Origin: an uncultured Bacteroidota bacterium
Lineage (GTDB): Bacteria; Bacteroidota; Bacteroidia; Bacteroidales; WCHB1-69
Assembly (NCBI GenBank): GCA_902796805.1
Contig: CADBQG010000048.1
Coordinates: 1 to 32,637 of the forward strand
Direction of reading: 5' to 3'
Length of the DNA stretch: 32,637 nucleotides
Shown here: one piece after another, positions 15,327 through 24,332 of the stretch
Position numbering within the stretch: position 1 is the stretch's first letter
Layout: each line of letters begins with the position of its first letter
Made by a program: the position numbers and the translations under genes
The notes under the pieces: model-generated
The model's database searches: none
What the model was told of the DNA's origin: nothing
The model's input: the letters and a program-made list of their open reading frames with translations, nothing else

Positions 15327-16502
15327 ATGATAAAATACAATTTTGACGATATAGCAGACAGAAAAGGCTCCAACTGTGTGAAATATGACATGCTTGGCGA
15401 GTTCTTCGGCGCGGATGACATTCTGCCGATGTGGGTTGCCGACATGGATTTCCGAACCCCGGACTTCATACTCGACGCCATTCGCAGGCGATGCGACCAT
15501 GAGGTCTTAGGATACACTTTCTCACCCGAATCATACAAGATGGCCGTGCTGAACTGGTTTCAGAAACATTATGGAGTTAGCGCCAAATGGAAGACCATGC
15601 ACTTCATCCCAGGCATCGTTCAGGGCATCGCCTTCGCCATGCAGGCGTTTACCGTGCCTGGCGACAAGGTGCTGATAACCACACCGGTATATCCTCCATT
15701 TCTCAATGTACCGCACCGGACTGGCAGAATCTTCGTGAGCAGTCCGCTAAAGACCGTTGACGGGAGGTTCTGCATCGATTTCGAGGATTTGGAGAAGAAG
15801 GCGGCAGGATGCAAGATGATGATACTGTGCAACCCGCACAACCCAGGCGGAACCGTATGGTCGGGCGATGAACTGAGGAATGTTGCTGACATTTGCAAAA
15901 GGAACAACGTGCTGGTGATTTCCGACGAGATACACGCCGACCTGACATTCCCGGAATACAGGCACACTACGTTTTCCTCCGTGTCGGAAACAGCCGCCGG
16001 AAATTCAATCACATTCTTCGCGCCGAGCAAAACCTTCAACATGGCGGGTCTTGCGTCTTCGGTGTGCTATGTGCCTGACATCGAGGTGAGGAAGAAGTTC
16101 TTCGCCTACCTCGACGGCAACGAACTCTCTCTCGGCAACATCTTCGGCTACTATGCTGCCGAGGCTGCTTTCTCGAAAGGTGAGGAGTGGTTGAGGCAGC
16201 TTTTGGAATACCTCACGGGCAACATCGCCGCGGCTGAATCATACGTGAGTGCCGAAATGCCGGAACTGAAGATAATGCGACCGCAGGCCTCGTTCCTACT
16301 CTGGATAGACTTCCGCGCTTGGAATATTCCCCATAAAGATTTGGTGCACAAACTCGTGCATGAGGCGAAAATCGGACTGAACAGCGGTCTCGACTACGGT
16401 CCGGAAGGCGAGGGGTTCATGAGGATGAACATCGGAACAAACCGCGCCACCGTCCTCGAAGGGCTGCGTAGGATAGCCACCGTGAGACCGTCTGCTACTT
16501 GA
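15327..16502 (+). CDS. patB: PatB/MalY-family PLP-dependent C-S lyase (cystathionine beta-lyase)
   Basis: The 391-residue fold-type I aminotransferase-like enzyme cleaves C-S bonds of cystathionine or cysteine conjugates to give pyruvate, ammonia and a thiol. Typical features are the N-terminal LPMWVADMDFRTPD, then ILCNPHNPGGTVWS with the substrate-binding Asn, VISDEIHADLTFP with the cofactor-contacting Asp, and FAPSKTFNMAGL, where Lys235 should carry PLP. The C-terminal end has MRMNIGTNRA with the carboxylate-binding Arg. The length is normal for the family. It lies 36 bases behind the BatA-domain gene and is probably cotranscribed. Its last 8 bases overlap the 3' end of the convergent TPR gene. 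The choice between methionine biosynthesis and cysteine-conjugate breakdown cannot be made here. Confidence 0.92.
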   Translation: MIKYNFDDIADRKGSNCVKYDMLGEFFGADDILPMWVADMDFRTPDFILDAIRRRCDHEVLGYTFSPESYKMAVLNWFQKHYGVSAKWKTMHFIPGIVQGIAFAMQAFTVPGDKVLITTPVYPPFLNVPHRTGRIFVSSPLKTVDGRFCIDFEDLEKKAAGCKMMILCNPHNPGGTVWSGDELRNVADICKRNNVLVISDEIHADLTFPEYRHTTFSSVSETAAGNSITFFAPSKTFNMAGLASSVCYVPDIEVRKKFFAYLDGNELSLGNIFGYYAAEAAFSKGEEWLRQLLEYLTGNIAAAESYVSAEMPELKIMRPQASFLLWIDFRAWNIPHKDLVHKLVHEAKIGLNSGLDYGPEGEGFMRMNIGTNRATVLEGLRRIATVRPSAT

Positions 16503-19500
16503 TGCTCTTCCTGCTGTCTTTTATGTATTTGTTGAGTTTAGAAATCTCCGCCGAGTTGGCTTCCTTGTCCTCTCCGAGAATCTCAGCTAATTTGATCGCG
16601 GCGAACAGGGAGAACCCTGTTGGCCGTTCGGCTTTCCTGGCATACTCCAGTGCCGTCCTCAGGTTTGCGACCGCCTTCTCCTTGTCGTTGTTCTCGGCGT
16701 GGATCAGCCCTTTCTCTGTGTAGTTCCTGATGATATCGCTTTCCACGTCAGACTTGTACTCGCTGTTGTACAGTATGGAGAGTAGTTCGTTGGCCTTTTC
16801 GTATCTGTCGAGGGCCGACAAAACCATGTCGAGTCTGTAGAACACCAGGGCGTTGTCGCGGAGGTCTGTGGCAATCCTGTATGTAACGCTCTCGTCGCCG
16901 TCCTTGGCAAGTAGCTCAAGGATTGAGATGGCGGTGTCGCGGGTGTCGGTGGCGCGGTAGTACCAGAGTTCCCTGCGCGCGGTGTCGGTAACCTCGGCCA
17001 TCTTCTCGTAGCAGTCGGCGAGGTTCTCGTAGATGACAGCGCTGTTGTACTCCCACTGCATCATGGCCGTGTCTTTGTAGATGATGGTGTTTATGTTGTA
17101 GGCGTCGCGGTAGGTGAGTATTGCCTTCCTGACCGAGTCGCTGCCGAGGTATGCGTCGGCGAGTATGTGCATGGTTCTGAAGTAGTGCCTGTCAACGTCA
17201 TAACCCTGGTCGTGAAGCACTATCAGAGCCTCGGCCATGTCTTCGGCACACTGCAGCCCGGTGGCCTGGTCGAGACCTTCAACGCCAAGCATCTCGTTCG
17301 ACACGTCGTAGATGGCTCCTGCGTAGTTGCTGTTCAGAGGGAGGAATTTCTTGTAGTATGCGGAAAGGTCGGCAAGGTCCTTCCGGTACGTGGCTATGTT
17401 GCCGCTCTCCTTCGCGAAGTCCTTGCGGGCTGTCTTGGCCTTCTCGTAGGTCCTGTACGGGCGTTCAAGCCCCGAGGCCTCGTAATATCTCACAGACTTG
17501 TTGACGAGATCAATACATCTCTTCATGTTGGCCTCCTGTGCTGCGGCCACCGCTTTCCCGAAGTACATCTCGCCCATCGTTGCGTTGGCGTCTAAGCTCC
17601 CGAGCGCGATGGCCCGGTTGTATTCCTTCTCGGCCGACCTGTACTCTTTCTCGGCCATCTTCATGTTGTTCTGCGACTTATACGCGTCGCCTGTGTAGTA
17701 GTGCGCCGAACCCTTCATGAAAGAGTATTCGGCGGCGCGGGCTTTCGGCACCTGGTTCTCGAAATCGTAGATCCTGCCGTATGTCATGATGGCTTTGTCG
17801 AACTGGTTCAGGTTGAGGTGCGCGTCGCCCATCTGAAGCAAGTTCGTGAGGTAATGCGTCCATAAACTGTCATTGCCATTCAGAATCTTTTCGTACATCT
17901 CGTTAGACTGAAGGTAGTATGCTATCGACTCATCGAAAAGCTCGCTGCTGTAGAGTTTCTCAGCAGTGGCGTTGAGGAACTTTGCCTTTTCCACGTAGAA
18001 TGAACTGTTGTTGGCTTCAGCTTTCCGGATGAGAAGCCTGTCAGTGAAAGTTGCGATTTCATCGTTGAGAGTGAAGTTCTGGTTGTAGGCGAGATATCCG
18101 TCTATGGTGGAGTTAAAGTCGAGATAGTTGTTGACGTAGCAGTAGGGGAGGACCGCCTCTACAATGTCGAAACTTTCAGTGTACTTCCCGAAGGCGCTTT
18201 TGATTGATTCAGGGCTTTCGCCTGCGGTTACTGCCTTGCCGAGCATCTGCGACGCCACCTGCATGTTTCTCACCGAGAACATGACGGGGAATCGCTTGCA
18301 AAGCCGCTTGTTGGCGTCGTAAACCAGGTCAAGCGCTTTACCTATAAGAGTTTCGTCCTCAACAAATCTGAGGATGTTGTATCCGCACTCGGATGTCATG
18401 AGTTGGTTCGCCACGCTGTTTCGATTGTCGTTGTAAACAGTTTCAAGGGCCTTTATGTAGTCTTCCACTATCCTGCCTCTTGTCTCCTCGGTCGCATACT
18501 CGAAAAACTGTGAACAGGTGTTGTACTTCTCAATCAGAAATCTGCTCCGTTCAACGTTGTCTTCGATACTCTTCGAGATTTTCGGAATGAAGTTGGCAAC
18601 AGTGTCAACCATTTTCACTGCCTGTGCCGAGTCGTTGATGATTATTGATGCGTAAGCCGAGTTCATGTACGAGAGCAGGAGAATCTCTTCAGACTCCTCG
18701 CAGGGATATTTTAGGCAGTTGTTCATAGCGACACTGAGCATGTCGTCAGACAATGTCTTTATCGTGTTTTTGTCTTGCTTGTCGAAGCTCTCGGCGAGTC
18801 CTGGGGTGAAGTATACTGACAAAAGAGGGTTGTTGTTGCTCTTTTTCCATATTGCCGAAAGAGAGTCCGACAGACCGTACCTCTTGTCTTTGTTAAGGTC
18901 GTAGAGATACTTCACCATCGTCGGGTTGTCGAGTCTTTTTTCGTAAAGGCTTTTAGTGATGTCGCTTAGTCGCAGGGTGTCGCTCTGAAAGTCAAGGTAT
19001 CGCAGATAGCGGTAGAGGTCTGACAGTGTAGGGTTTATGTCTGCAATCCCGTTTTGGTTTATACGCCTTCCGGCCTCTGATACGGCACCGTTGATATCGC
19101 CAGCAAAGAGCCTGCCCACGATTTCAGGATACTCGCTGTTGAATACCTTCAAGAACATAGGGTTGTAGATCTCCTTGGCGTTTGAGGCGCATTTTTCAGC
19201 CATGTTGTTGTCGATGAAACAGTTGCCGTAAAGCACGTTGGCGAATCGCGCGCCGTTTATGCCGAAATACAGCGCCGAGTCGATGAGTGGGCGGTTTCCT
19301 TCAAGATAGCTGTTCCTGTACCAGAACGAGAAAATCGAGTCTGTCAGACGGTCAAGGTTGTTGTAGTATTCTTCCTTGTTAATGATGTAGTGGGTTATGG
19401 TGTCTTTTGTTTGAAGATACTTGTACATTGAGTTTTCGGCAGCCCCGAAGAATCTGTAGCCTTCGCGTTGCCAGTCGCGAATCGGCAGGAACGCGCCCTT

Positions 19501-19701
19501 TTTGTCGCCAGCGAGAACCGCTGTGGCTATGCCGTTGGCGTCAGTGGTCAGTTTTGTGCCATAGAGTTCGGAGTGTGCGCCGCCCACGGGCTTGCCGCTG
19601 CTGAAGTCGAGAACCCGGAAAGTCTGCCTCACCTGCGCGTCGGCGCTCAGGGCGTTGGCCGAAAGAAAAATTGTTAGCAAAACGATTGCCAGTCTGTTCA
19701 T
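16495..19701 (-). CDS. Large exported TPR-repeat protein
   Basis: The 1068-residue protein has a signal peptide (MNRLAIVLLTIFLSANALSA, cleavage near DAQ). Next is a short strand-rich domain of about 70 residues (FRVLDFSSGKPVGGAHSELY ... LTTDANGIATAVL) that resembles a carboxypeptidase-regulatory/Ig-like fold. The rest is almost entirely helical. Clear TPR units are visible in the last 500 residues, for example LLQMGDAHLNLNQFDKAIMT, GDAYKSQNNMKMAEKEYRSA and ENLADCYEKMAE; the middle 400 residues are degenerate helical repeats. No catalytic motif is visible. It is likely a periplasmic or surface scaffold for protein-protein contacts. The ATG at 19701 is the only start giving a signal peptide, and a weak promoter box lies at 19742-19749. 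It is convergent with, and overlaps, the patB gene by 8 bases. Confidence 0.85.
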   Translation of the reverse strand: MNRLAIVLLTIFLSANALSADAQVRQTFRVLDFSSGKPVGGAHSELYGTKLTTDANGIATAVLAGDKKGAFLPIRDWQREGYRFFGAAENSMYKYLQTKDTITHYIINKEEYYNNLDRLTDSIFSFWYRNSYLEGNRPLIDSALYFGINGARFANVLYGNCFIDNNMAEKCASNAKEIYNPMFLKVFNSEYPEIVGRLFAGDINGAVSEAGRRINQNGIADINPTLSDLYRYLRYLDFQSDTLRLSDITKSLYEKRLDNPTMVKYLYDLNKDKRYGLSDSLSAIWKKSNNNPLLSVYFTPGLAESFDKQDKNTIKTLSDDMLSVAMNNCLKYPCEESEEILLLSYMNSAYASIIINDSAQAVKMVDTVANFIPKISKSIEDNVERSRFLIEKYNTCSQFFEYATEETRGRIVEDYIKALETVYNDNRNSVANQLMTSECGYNILRFVEDETLIGKALDLVYDANKRLCKRFPVMFSVRNMQVASQMLGKAVTAGESPESIKSAFGKYTESFDIVEAVLPYCYVNNYLDFNSTIDGYLAYNQNFTLNDEIATFTDRLLIRKAEANNSSFYVEKAKFLNATAEKLYSSELFDESIAYYLQSNEMYEKILNGNDSLWTHYLTNLLQMGDAHLNLNQFDKAIMTYGRIYDFENQVPKARAAEYSFMKGSAHYYTGDAYKSQNNMKMAEKEYRSAEKEYNRAIALGSLDANATMGEMYFGKAVAAAQEANMKRCIDLVNKSVRYYEASGLERPYRTYEKAKTARKDFAKESGNIATYRKDLADLSAYYKKFLPLNSNYAGAIYDVSNEMLGVEGLDQATGLQCAEDMAEALIVLHDQGYDVDRHYFRTMHILADAYLGSDSVRKAILTYRDAYNINTIIYKDTAMMQWEYNSAVIYENLADCYEKMAEVTDTARRELWYYRATDTRDTAISILELLAKDGDESVTYRIATDLRDNALVFYRLDMVLSALDRYEKANELLSILYNSEYKSDVESDIIRNYTEKGLIHAENNDKEKAVANLRTALEYARKAERPTGFSLFAAIKLAEILGEDKEANSAEISKLNKYIKDSRKSIK

Positions 19702-19741
19702 GTTAATATTTTTTAAAGACTACGATTTAACGCAGAAAAAA

Positions 19742-19749
19742 CGAAATTA
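19742..19749 (-). promoter_or_regulatory. Possible promoter -7 box for the TPR-protein gene
   Basis: TAATTTCG on the minus strand fits TAnnTTnG, about 40 bases upstream of the ATG at 19701. No -33 element was found at standard spacing. It lies just downstream of the tex stop codon, in the 72-base gap between the two genes. Confidence 0.4.
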
Positions 19750-19773
19750 TGATTATACTTCACTTCTCATTTC

Positions 19774-21909
19774 TCACTTCTGATCTGTCACTAATGCGAG
19801 GCTGATCCTTTTTCTGTCTGTCTCAACGTTCTCGACCCTGACGGTGACTTTCTGGTTGAGGCGCACAACCTCCGACGGGTCGGAGACCCTGCGTTTGCCG
19901 AGCCTGCTTATGTGTATAAGTCCGTCCTGGTGAACCCCTATGTCGACAAAGCAGCCGAAATTGGTGATGTTGGTTACTATACCTGGCAGTTCCATGCCGG
20001 GGACGAGGTCGTTTATTGTGCGTACGTTCTTGTCGAACTCGAACATCTCGAACTTGGTTCTCGGGTCGCGTCCGGGTTTCTCAAGCTCTTGCATTATGTC
20101 GTTAAGCGTGGGCAGCCCGACAGTGCCGGTGATGTAGTCGTTGAGGTTAATGCTTCCGCGCAGCCCGCGGTCGCCCATCAGGTCTTGCACCGCGCAGCCG
20201 AGCGCCTTTGCCATCTCCTCGACGATGTGGTAACTTTCTGGGTGTACGGAGCTGGAGTCAAGCGGGTTGGCGGCGTTGCGTATCCTTAGGAATCCTGCGG
20301 CCTGCTGGAACGCCTTTGCCCCGAAACGCGGCACATTCTTCAGATCCTCGCGCGAGGAGAACGGCCCGTTCTCGTCCCTGAACTCCACGATGTTCCTCGC
20401 CAGTGCCGGCCCCACGCCCGAAACGTATGACAGCAGCTCCTTGCTTGCTGTGTTCAGTTCCACGCCCACGAAGTTCACGCAGCTCTCCACGGTCGACTGC
20501 AGGCTCTCCTGGAGCATCTTCTGGTTGACGTCGTGCTGGTATTGCCCCACGCCGATCGACTTGGGGTCTATCTTCACAAGCTCGGCGAGCGGGTCCTGGA
20601 GCCGACGGCCTATGGATACCGCCCCGCGCACTGTTACGTCGTAGTCGGGGAACTCCTCCCGCGCCACCGCCGAGGCGGAATATATCGACGCGCCGCTCTC
20701 GTTAACCATGAAGGCTTTCACGTCGCGCTCGAAAGGTATGTGCCGCACGAAGTTCTCAGTCTCGCGCCCTGCGGTCCCGTTGCCTATGGCGATAGCGTCG
20801 ACCTGGTATTGCAGCACCAGACGCTTCAGCTTGTCGGAGGCGAGTTTGTATTGTGCGGCGGGAGGGTGGGGATATATAGTCTCGTTGTAGAGAAGTTTCC
20901 CCTGGGGGTTGAGTATCACAACCTTGCAGCCAGTGCGGAAGCCGGGGTCGATGGCAAGCGTCGTCTTCTGCCCTAACGGGGCGGCGAGCAGCAGCTGCCG
21001 TGCGTTCTTGGCGAACACAGATATCGCCTCCCTGTCGGCGCGTTCTTTGTAGTGCTTCCGCATCTCGGTCTCCAACTGCGGCTGTAGCAGCCTGCGGTAT
21101 GAGTCGGTCAGAGCTATGTCGACCTGCTCCGAAAGCCTCCCCGATTTCCTGCATAGGTTCATCTTCAGGCTCGCGAGGGTCTTCTCCTCGTCGGGGGCTA
21201 TGTGGAGCCGCAGCACGCCCTCGTCCTCGCCGCGGAACATGGCAAGGAGCCTGTGAGACGGCACCTTCGAAAGCAGCTCCACGTTGTTGTAGTACATCTT
21301 GAACTTCTCGCCTTCGTCGATTCTGTCCGGGATTTTCTTGGAAGTTATTCTGGCGAACTTGTGGAACATGCCGCGCAGCCGTTCCCTCACGCCGGCGTTC
21401 TCGCTGATTTTCTCGGCTATGATGTCTCGCGCCCCGGCCAGCACGTCCTCCACGGTGGGCAGGCCTTTTTCCTCCGAAACGAAAACTGACGCTTTCTTCT
21501 CGATGTCCGGTTCCCTCTGGTGCAGGATGGCCTCTGCCAAGGGGAGCAACCCCCTCTCTATAGCCACCGAGGCGCGTGTCTTCCGCTTCGGTCGGTATGG
21601 AAGGTACAGGTCCTCCAAGGCGCTCATGCTCCCGGCTTTCTCGATCTTCTCTTTCAACTCGTCGGTGAGCTTGCCCTGCTCCGATATTGTGTCTATGATG
21701 GTGGCTCTGCGCTTGTCGAGCTCCACGAACTTCTCATACAGCTCCCTGATCTCCGCTATCTGCACCTCGTTGAGCGAGCCCGTTGCCTCCTTTCTGTACC
21801 TTGAAATGAATGGTATGGTCGCTCCTGACTCGAACAGCTCGAGCGTGTTGCTCACCTGCTCCCGTTCCAAACCAAGCCTGGAAGATATTAAATCCGAATA
21901 GTCTTTCAT
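19774..21909 (-). CDS. tex: Tex-family RNA-binding transcription accessory protein
   Basis: The 711-residue cytoplasmic protein matches Tex along its length. The N-terminal helical domain starts MKDYSDLISSRLGLEREQVS and contains FISRYRKEATGSLNEVQI. The YqgF/RNase H-like domain contains LAIDPGFRTGCKVVIL. The helix-hairpin-helix region contains LLSYVSGVGPALARNIVEF. A C-terminal S1 RNA-binding domain contains LPGIVTNITNFGCFVDIGVH and DGLIHISRL. Tex binds structured RNA and influences transcription; its bacterial role is otherwise broad. The ATG at 21909 is chosen because it gives the family's N-terminus; a 30-codon extension to 21999 has no family character. It is divergent from the RluA-family gene. 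The coding sequence is G+C rich and unremarkable. Confidence 0.95.
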   Translation of the reverse strand: MKDYSDLISSRLGLEREQVSNTLELFESGATIPFISRYRKEATGSLNEVQIAEIRELYEKFVELDKRRATIIDTISEQGKLTDELKEKIEKAGSMSALEDLYLPYRPKRKTRASVAIERGLLPLAEAILHQREPDIEKKASVFVSEEKGLPTVEDVLAGARDIIAEKISENAGVRERLRGMFHKFARITSKKIPDRIDEGEKFKMYYNNVELLSKVPSHRLLAMFRGEDEGVLRLHIAPDEEKTLASLKMNLCRKSGRLSEQVDIALTDSYRRLLQPQLETEMRKHYKERADREAISVFAKNARQLLLAAPLGQKTTLAIDPGFRTGCKVVILNPQGKLLYNETIYPHPPAAQYKLASDKLKRLVLQYQVDAIAIGNGTAGRETENFVRHIPFERDVKAFMVNESGASIYSASAVAREEFPDYDVTVRGAVSIGRRLQDPLAELVKIDPKSIGVGQYQHDVNQKMLQESLQSTVESCVNFVGVELNTASKELLSYVSGVGPALARNIVEFRDENGPFSSREDLKNVPRFGAKAFQQAAGFLRIRNAANPLDSSSVHPESYHIVEEMAKALGCAVQDLMGDRGLRGSINLNDYITGTVGLPTLNDIMQELEKPGRDPRTKFEMFEFDKNVRTINDLVPGMELPGIVTNITNFGCFVDIGVHQDGLIHISRLGKRRVSDPSEVVRLNQKVTVRVENVETDRKRISLALVTDQK

Positions 21910-22045
21910 CAATCTATCTTTTTGTGATTCAACAGTATGTATAGCAGTACCGGATTTATGGTCTGCCGAACCGCGAAAATAATAATTATTGTCGTTCATC
22001 CATGTAAAAAAACGATGCCATAGCTTAAATGTTCAGCATTTATTT

Positions 22046-22053
22046 TAATTTCG
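22046..22053 (+). promoter_or_regulatory. Possible promoter -7 box for the RluA-family gene
   Basis: TAATTTCG followed by CG fits TAnnTTnG. It lies inside the longest possible reading frame (ATG 22029) but upstream of the ATG at 22074, which supports the shorter start. The leader would be short, about 15 bases. Confidence 0.4.
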
Positions 22054-22073
22054 CGTCAAAATGTCTTTGCTGG

Positions 22074-23735
22074 ATGAAGAGTCGCGAACTTTCTGTTTCT
22101 GAATGTGTTAGGTTTGAAGATGAAATTCTCCATCCTTTGCGTTACTGTGGTGAAATCCCTGAAAAACTCAACAACCCGTTCAACTATTCGGTGCATCCTG
22201 TGTGCAAGGCTGCTGTTGACGACCTTGTGCCTAATCTAAAGCCGTTTCTTGACGACGACGCTGAAGGAAAGATGTTCGCAGTTCTAATAGTGAAAAGAAA
22301 TGACAACCATTCCACAGAAGCGCAGAAACTGTATTATCTTGCGGCCTTTTCAGGTCAGTTGTACGACAAATCGGTGATACAGGGCTTCGTGCCGCCGGTG
22401 TTCGACCTTTTGGATCCCGATGGATATTTCAAGAGAAAGGAGAAGGAAATATCGGAAATGAACAAACTGATAAGCGAGATTGAAGATTCCTGCGAGTATA
22501 AGGGAATGAAGTCGTCATACGAGAGTCTTCGAGCGAAGTTGGAAAACGACGAGGAAAATTTCAGAGCCAAGCTCTCTGCCGAGAAGTCACGTCGCGACAA
22601 AATGCGTTCCGAACAGACTCTGAACGAGGAAGAAGAGACTGTTCTGCGTGCCGAAAGCAGCTTCCTCAAGGCGGAATTCAAAAGGATGAAATCAAGAAAC
22701 GCGGCCATGCTTGAAGAAAAACGTGCAGGTCTTGAGGTTTTCGAAAGAAAACTCTCCGACCTGAGATATTCAAGGCGTGAGGAGTCGGAACGACTGCAAA
22801 GATGGATTTTTTCCAGATACAGGATGGTGAATTTCGCGGGAGCAAGCAAAAACATTCTGGAGATTTTCGAGGACAAGTCGCTTGGAATGCCACCCGCAGG
22901 AACCGGCGACTGTTGCGAGCCAAAGCTGTTCCAGTACGCCTATCTCCACGGTCTCGTGCCGGTTCAGATAGCAATGTTCTGGTGGGGCAGGTCTCCGTCA
23001 GACATCATCCGCCACTATCTCTCGTATTACCCGGCTTGTACTGGGAAGTGCCGCCCTGTGCTCGAGTACATGCTACCGGGGGAAGTCTTTTCAGAACCGC
23101 TGCCTGAGCAGGATTTTCCGCTCACAGTCCTCTATGAAGATGATGGATTCTGGATTGTGGACAAGCCTTCGGGAATGCTTTCGGTGCCTGGGAAGTCGCA
23201 CAGAACATCGGTGATCTCACGACTTGTGGAAGTTGCTGAAGAGGGCGTAACTCCCCTCGAAGTGCACCGCCTCGACATGGACACGAGCGGCGTGATGGTT
23301 GTGGCCAAGAGCCTTGCCGCCCAGTCGGAGTTGCGGAAGATGTTCGAGAGCCGCGATGTGTCAAAGACTTACGTTGCAGTCCTGGACGGCCGGCCGCTTG
23401 AACCGGGCGAGTCGGGTGTCATAAACCTTCCGCTATCCCCGGATCTGTCGCACCGCCCGTTCCAGAAGGTTGACACGGGAAACGGAAAGGATGCCGTAAC
23501 GTTGTACAGAGCGCTTGGCGAGCATGTAGTGGAACTCCGTCCGCTGACCGGCCGCACCCATCAGCTCCGTGTGCACTGTGCCCATCTCGACGGCCTCGGC
23601 CGGCCCATCCGTGGCGACAACCTCTACGGCAGGCCAGCCGACAGACTTCATCTCCACGCTTTGAGGATTGAGTTCCTTCATCCTTTCACCGGAGAGAAAA
23701 TAAAAGTAGAATCGAAGGCACGCGGTTTCATTTGA
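22074..23735 (+). CDS. RluA-family pseudouridine synthase with long coiled-coil N-terminal extension
   Basis: The 553-residue protein ends in an RluA-type catalytic domain of about 220 residues. The signature is HRLDMDTSG, with the catalytic Asp at residue 401. It is preceded by LYEDDGFWIVDKPSGMLSVP and followed by RPLTGRTHQLRVHCAHLDGL, both typical of RluA/RluC/RluD. These enzymes convert uridine to pseudouridine in rRNA or tRNA. The first 330 residues are not the usual S4 domain. An initial globular part (HPLRYCGEIPEKLNNPFNY, then YYLAAFSGQLYDKSVIQGF) is followed by a strongly charged coiled coil of about 130 residues rich in Lys/Glu/Arg. Start at 22074 rather than 22029 because of the promoter box. 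RNA target unknown. KdsC follows 66 bases downstream with its own promoter box. Confidence 0.9.
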   Translation: MKSRELSVSECVRFEDEILHPLRYCGEIPEKLNNPFNYSVHPVCKAAVDDLVPNLKPFLDDDAEGKMFAVLIVKRNDNHSTEAQKLYYLAAFSGQLYDKSVIQGFVPPVFDLLDPDGYFKRKEKEISEMNKLISEIEDSCEYKGMKSSYESLRAKLENDEENFRAKLSAEKSRRDKMRSEQTLNEEEETVLRAESSFLKAEFKRMKSRNAAMLEEKRAGLEVFERKLSDLRYSRREESERLQRWIFSRYRMVNFAGASKNILEIFEDKSLGMPPAGTGDCCEPKLFQYAYLHGLVPVQIAMFWWGRSPSDIIRHYLSYYPACTGKCRPVLEYMLPGEVFSEPLPEQDFPLTVLYEDDGFWIVDKPSGMLSVPGKSHRTSVISRLVEVAEEGVTPLEVHRLDMDTSGVMVVAKSLAAQSELRKMFESRDVSKTYVAVLDGRPLEPGESGVINLPLSPDLSHRPFQKVDTGNGKDAVTLYRALGEHVVELRPLTGRTHQLRVHCAHLDGLGRPIRGDNLYGRPADRLHLHALRIEFLHPFTGEKIKVESKARGFI

Positions 23736-23746
23736 GATAAAAATTG

Positions 23747-23754
23747 TAAATTTG
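23747..23754 (+). promoter_or_regulatory. Promoter -7 box for kdsC
   Basis: TAAATTTG followed by CGG is a good TAnnTTTG match in the 66-base gap between the RluA-family gene and kdsC. A weak TTTC (23726-23729) lies 17 bases upstream as a possible -33 element. Confidence 0.5.
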
Positions 23755-23801
23755 CGGTTCGTTTTGTTGCATTTGTGCAAGAATGATAATTTGTTGAGCA
23801 G

Positions 23802-24323
23802 ATGAAGAATTACAAGGAAAAGTTACACAAAATAAAGGCCTTTGTCTTCGACTTCGACGGGGTGCTGTCCGACGGGCGCATATATGTAACCTCCGACGGG
23901 GAGCAGGTGCGTGCCACGAACGCAAAAGACGGCTACGCGCTCCAGTACGCCCTCAAGAAAGGCTACAAGGTTGTGGTGATTTCAGGCGGCTATGCCGAGT
24001 CGATGAGGCTCAGGTACAAGAACTTCCACGGCATGGAGATAAACCTCGCGGTGAAAGACAAAGTGGAGGTTTACAATGAGTATTTGGAAAGGAACGGTCT
24101 TCTCCCGGAGGAGACTTTAGTGATGGGCGACGACATTCCCGACTATCCAATTATGGAGCTCGCCGGGGTAAAGTGCTGCCCTGCCGATGCCGTGACCGAA
24201 GTCAAGCACCTTGCAGACTATATCTCCATAAGAAACGGCGGCGAGGGGGCTGTGAGGGATGTGATTGAGCAAACCCTCAGGCTTCATGGCAAGTGGTTCG
24301 ACAACGATGCCCATATATGGTGA
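23802..24323 (+). CDS. kdsC: 3-deoxy-D-manno-octulosonate 8-phosphate phosphatase (HAD, KdsC type)
   Basis: The 173-residue protein is a cap-less HAD phosphatase of subfamily IIIA. It carries motif I DFDGVLSDG (nucleophile Asp17, acid/base Asp19), motif II VVISGGY, a Lys in the VKDKVEVY segment, and motif III MGDDIPDYPIM. The length and the C-terminal GGEGAVRDVIEQTL with its conserved Gly-Gly-X-Gly-Ala-Val-Arg match KdsC closely. The enzyme removes phosphate from KDO-8-P to free KDO for lipid A/LPS core assembly in the cytoplasm. The partner kdsA/kdsB genes are not in the window. The TerB/DnaJ gene follows 9 bases downstream and is probably cotranscribed. Confidence 0.93.
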   Translation: MKNYKEKLHKIKAFVFDFDGVLSDGRIYVTSDGEQVRATNAKDGYALQYALKKGYKVVVISGGYAESMRLRYKNFHGMEINLAVKDKVEVYNEYLERNGLLPEETLVMGDDIPDYPIMELAGVKCCPADAVTEVKHLADYISIRNGGEGAVRDVIEQTLRLHGKWFDNDAHIW

Positions 24324-24332
24324 TTTGAAGCT

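Noticed and set aside
21910-21999. 30-codon N-terminal extension of Tex
   Set aside because: The family begins at the downstream ATG (MKDYSDLISS), and the extension has no family character.
22029-22073. Longer N-terminus for the RluA-family protein starting at 22029
   Set aside because: A promoter-like box sits inside this segment and the extra 15 residues look unlike coding sequence.
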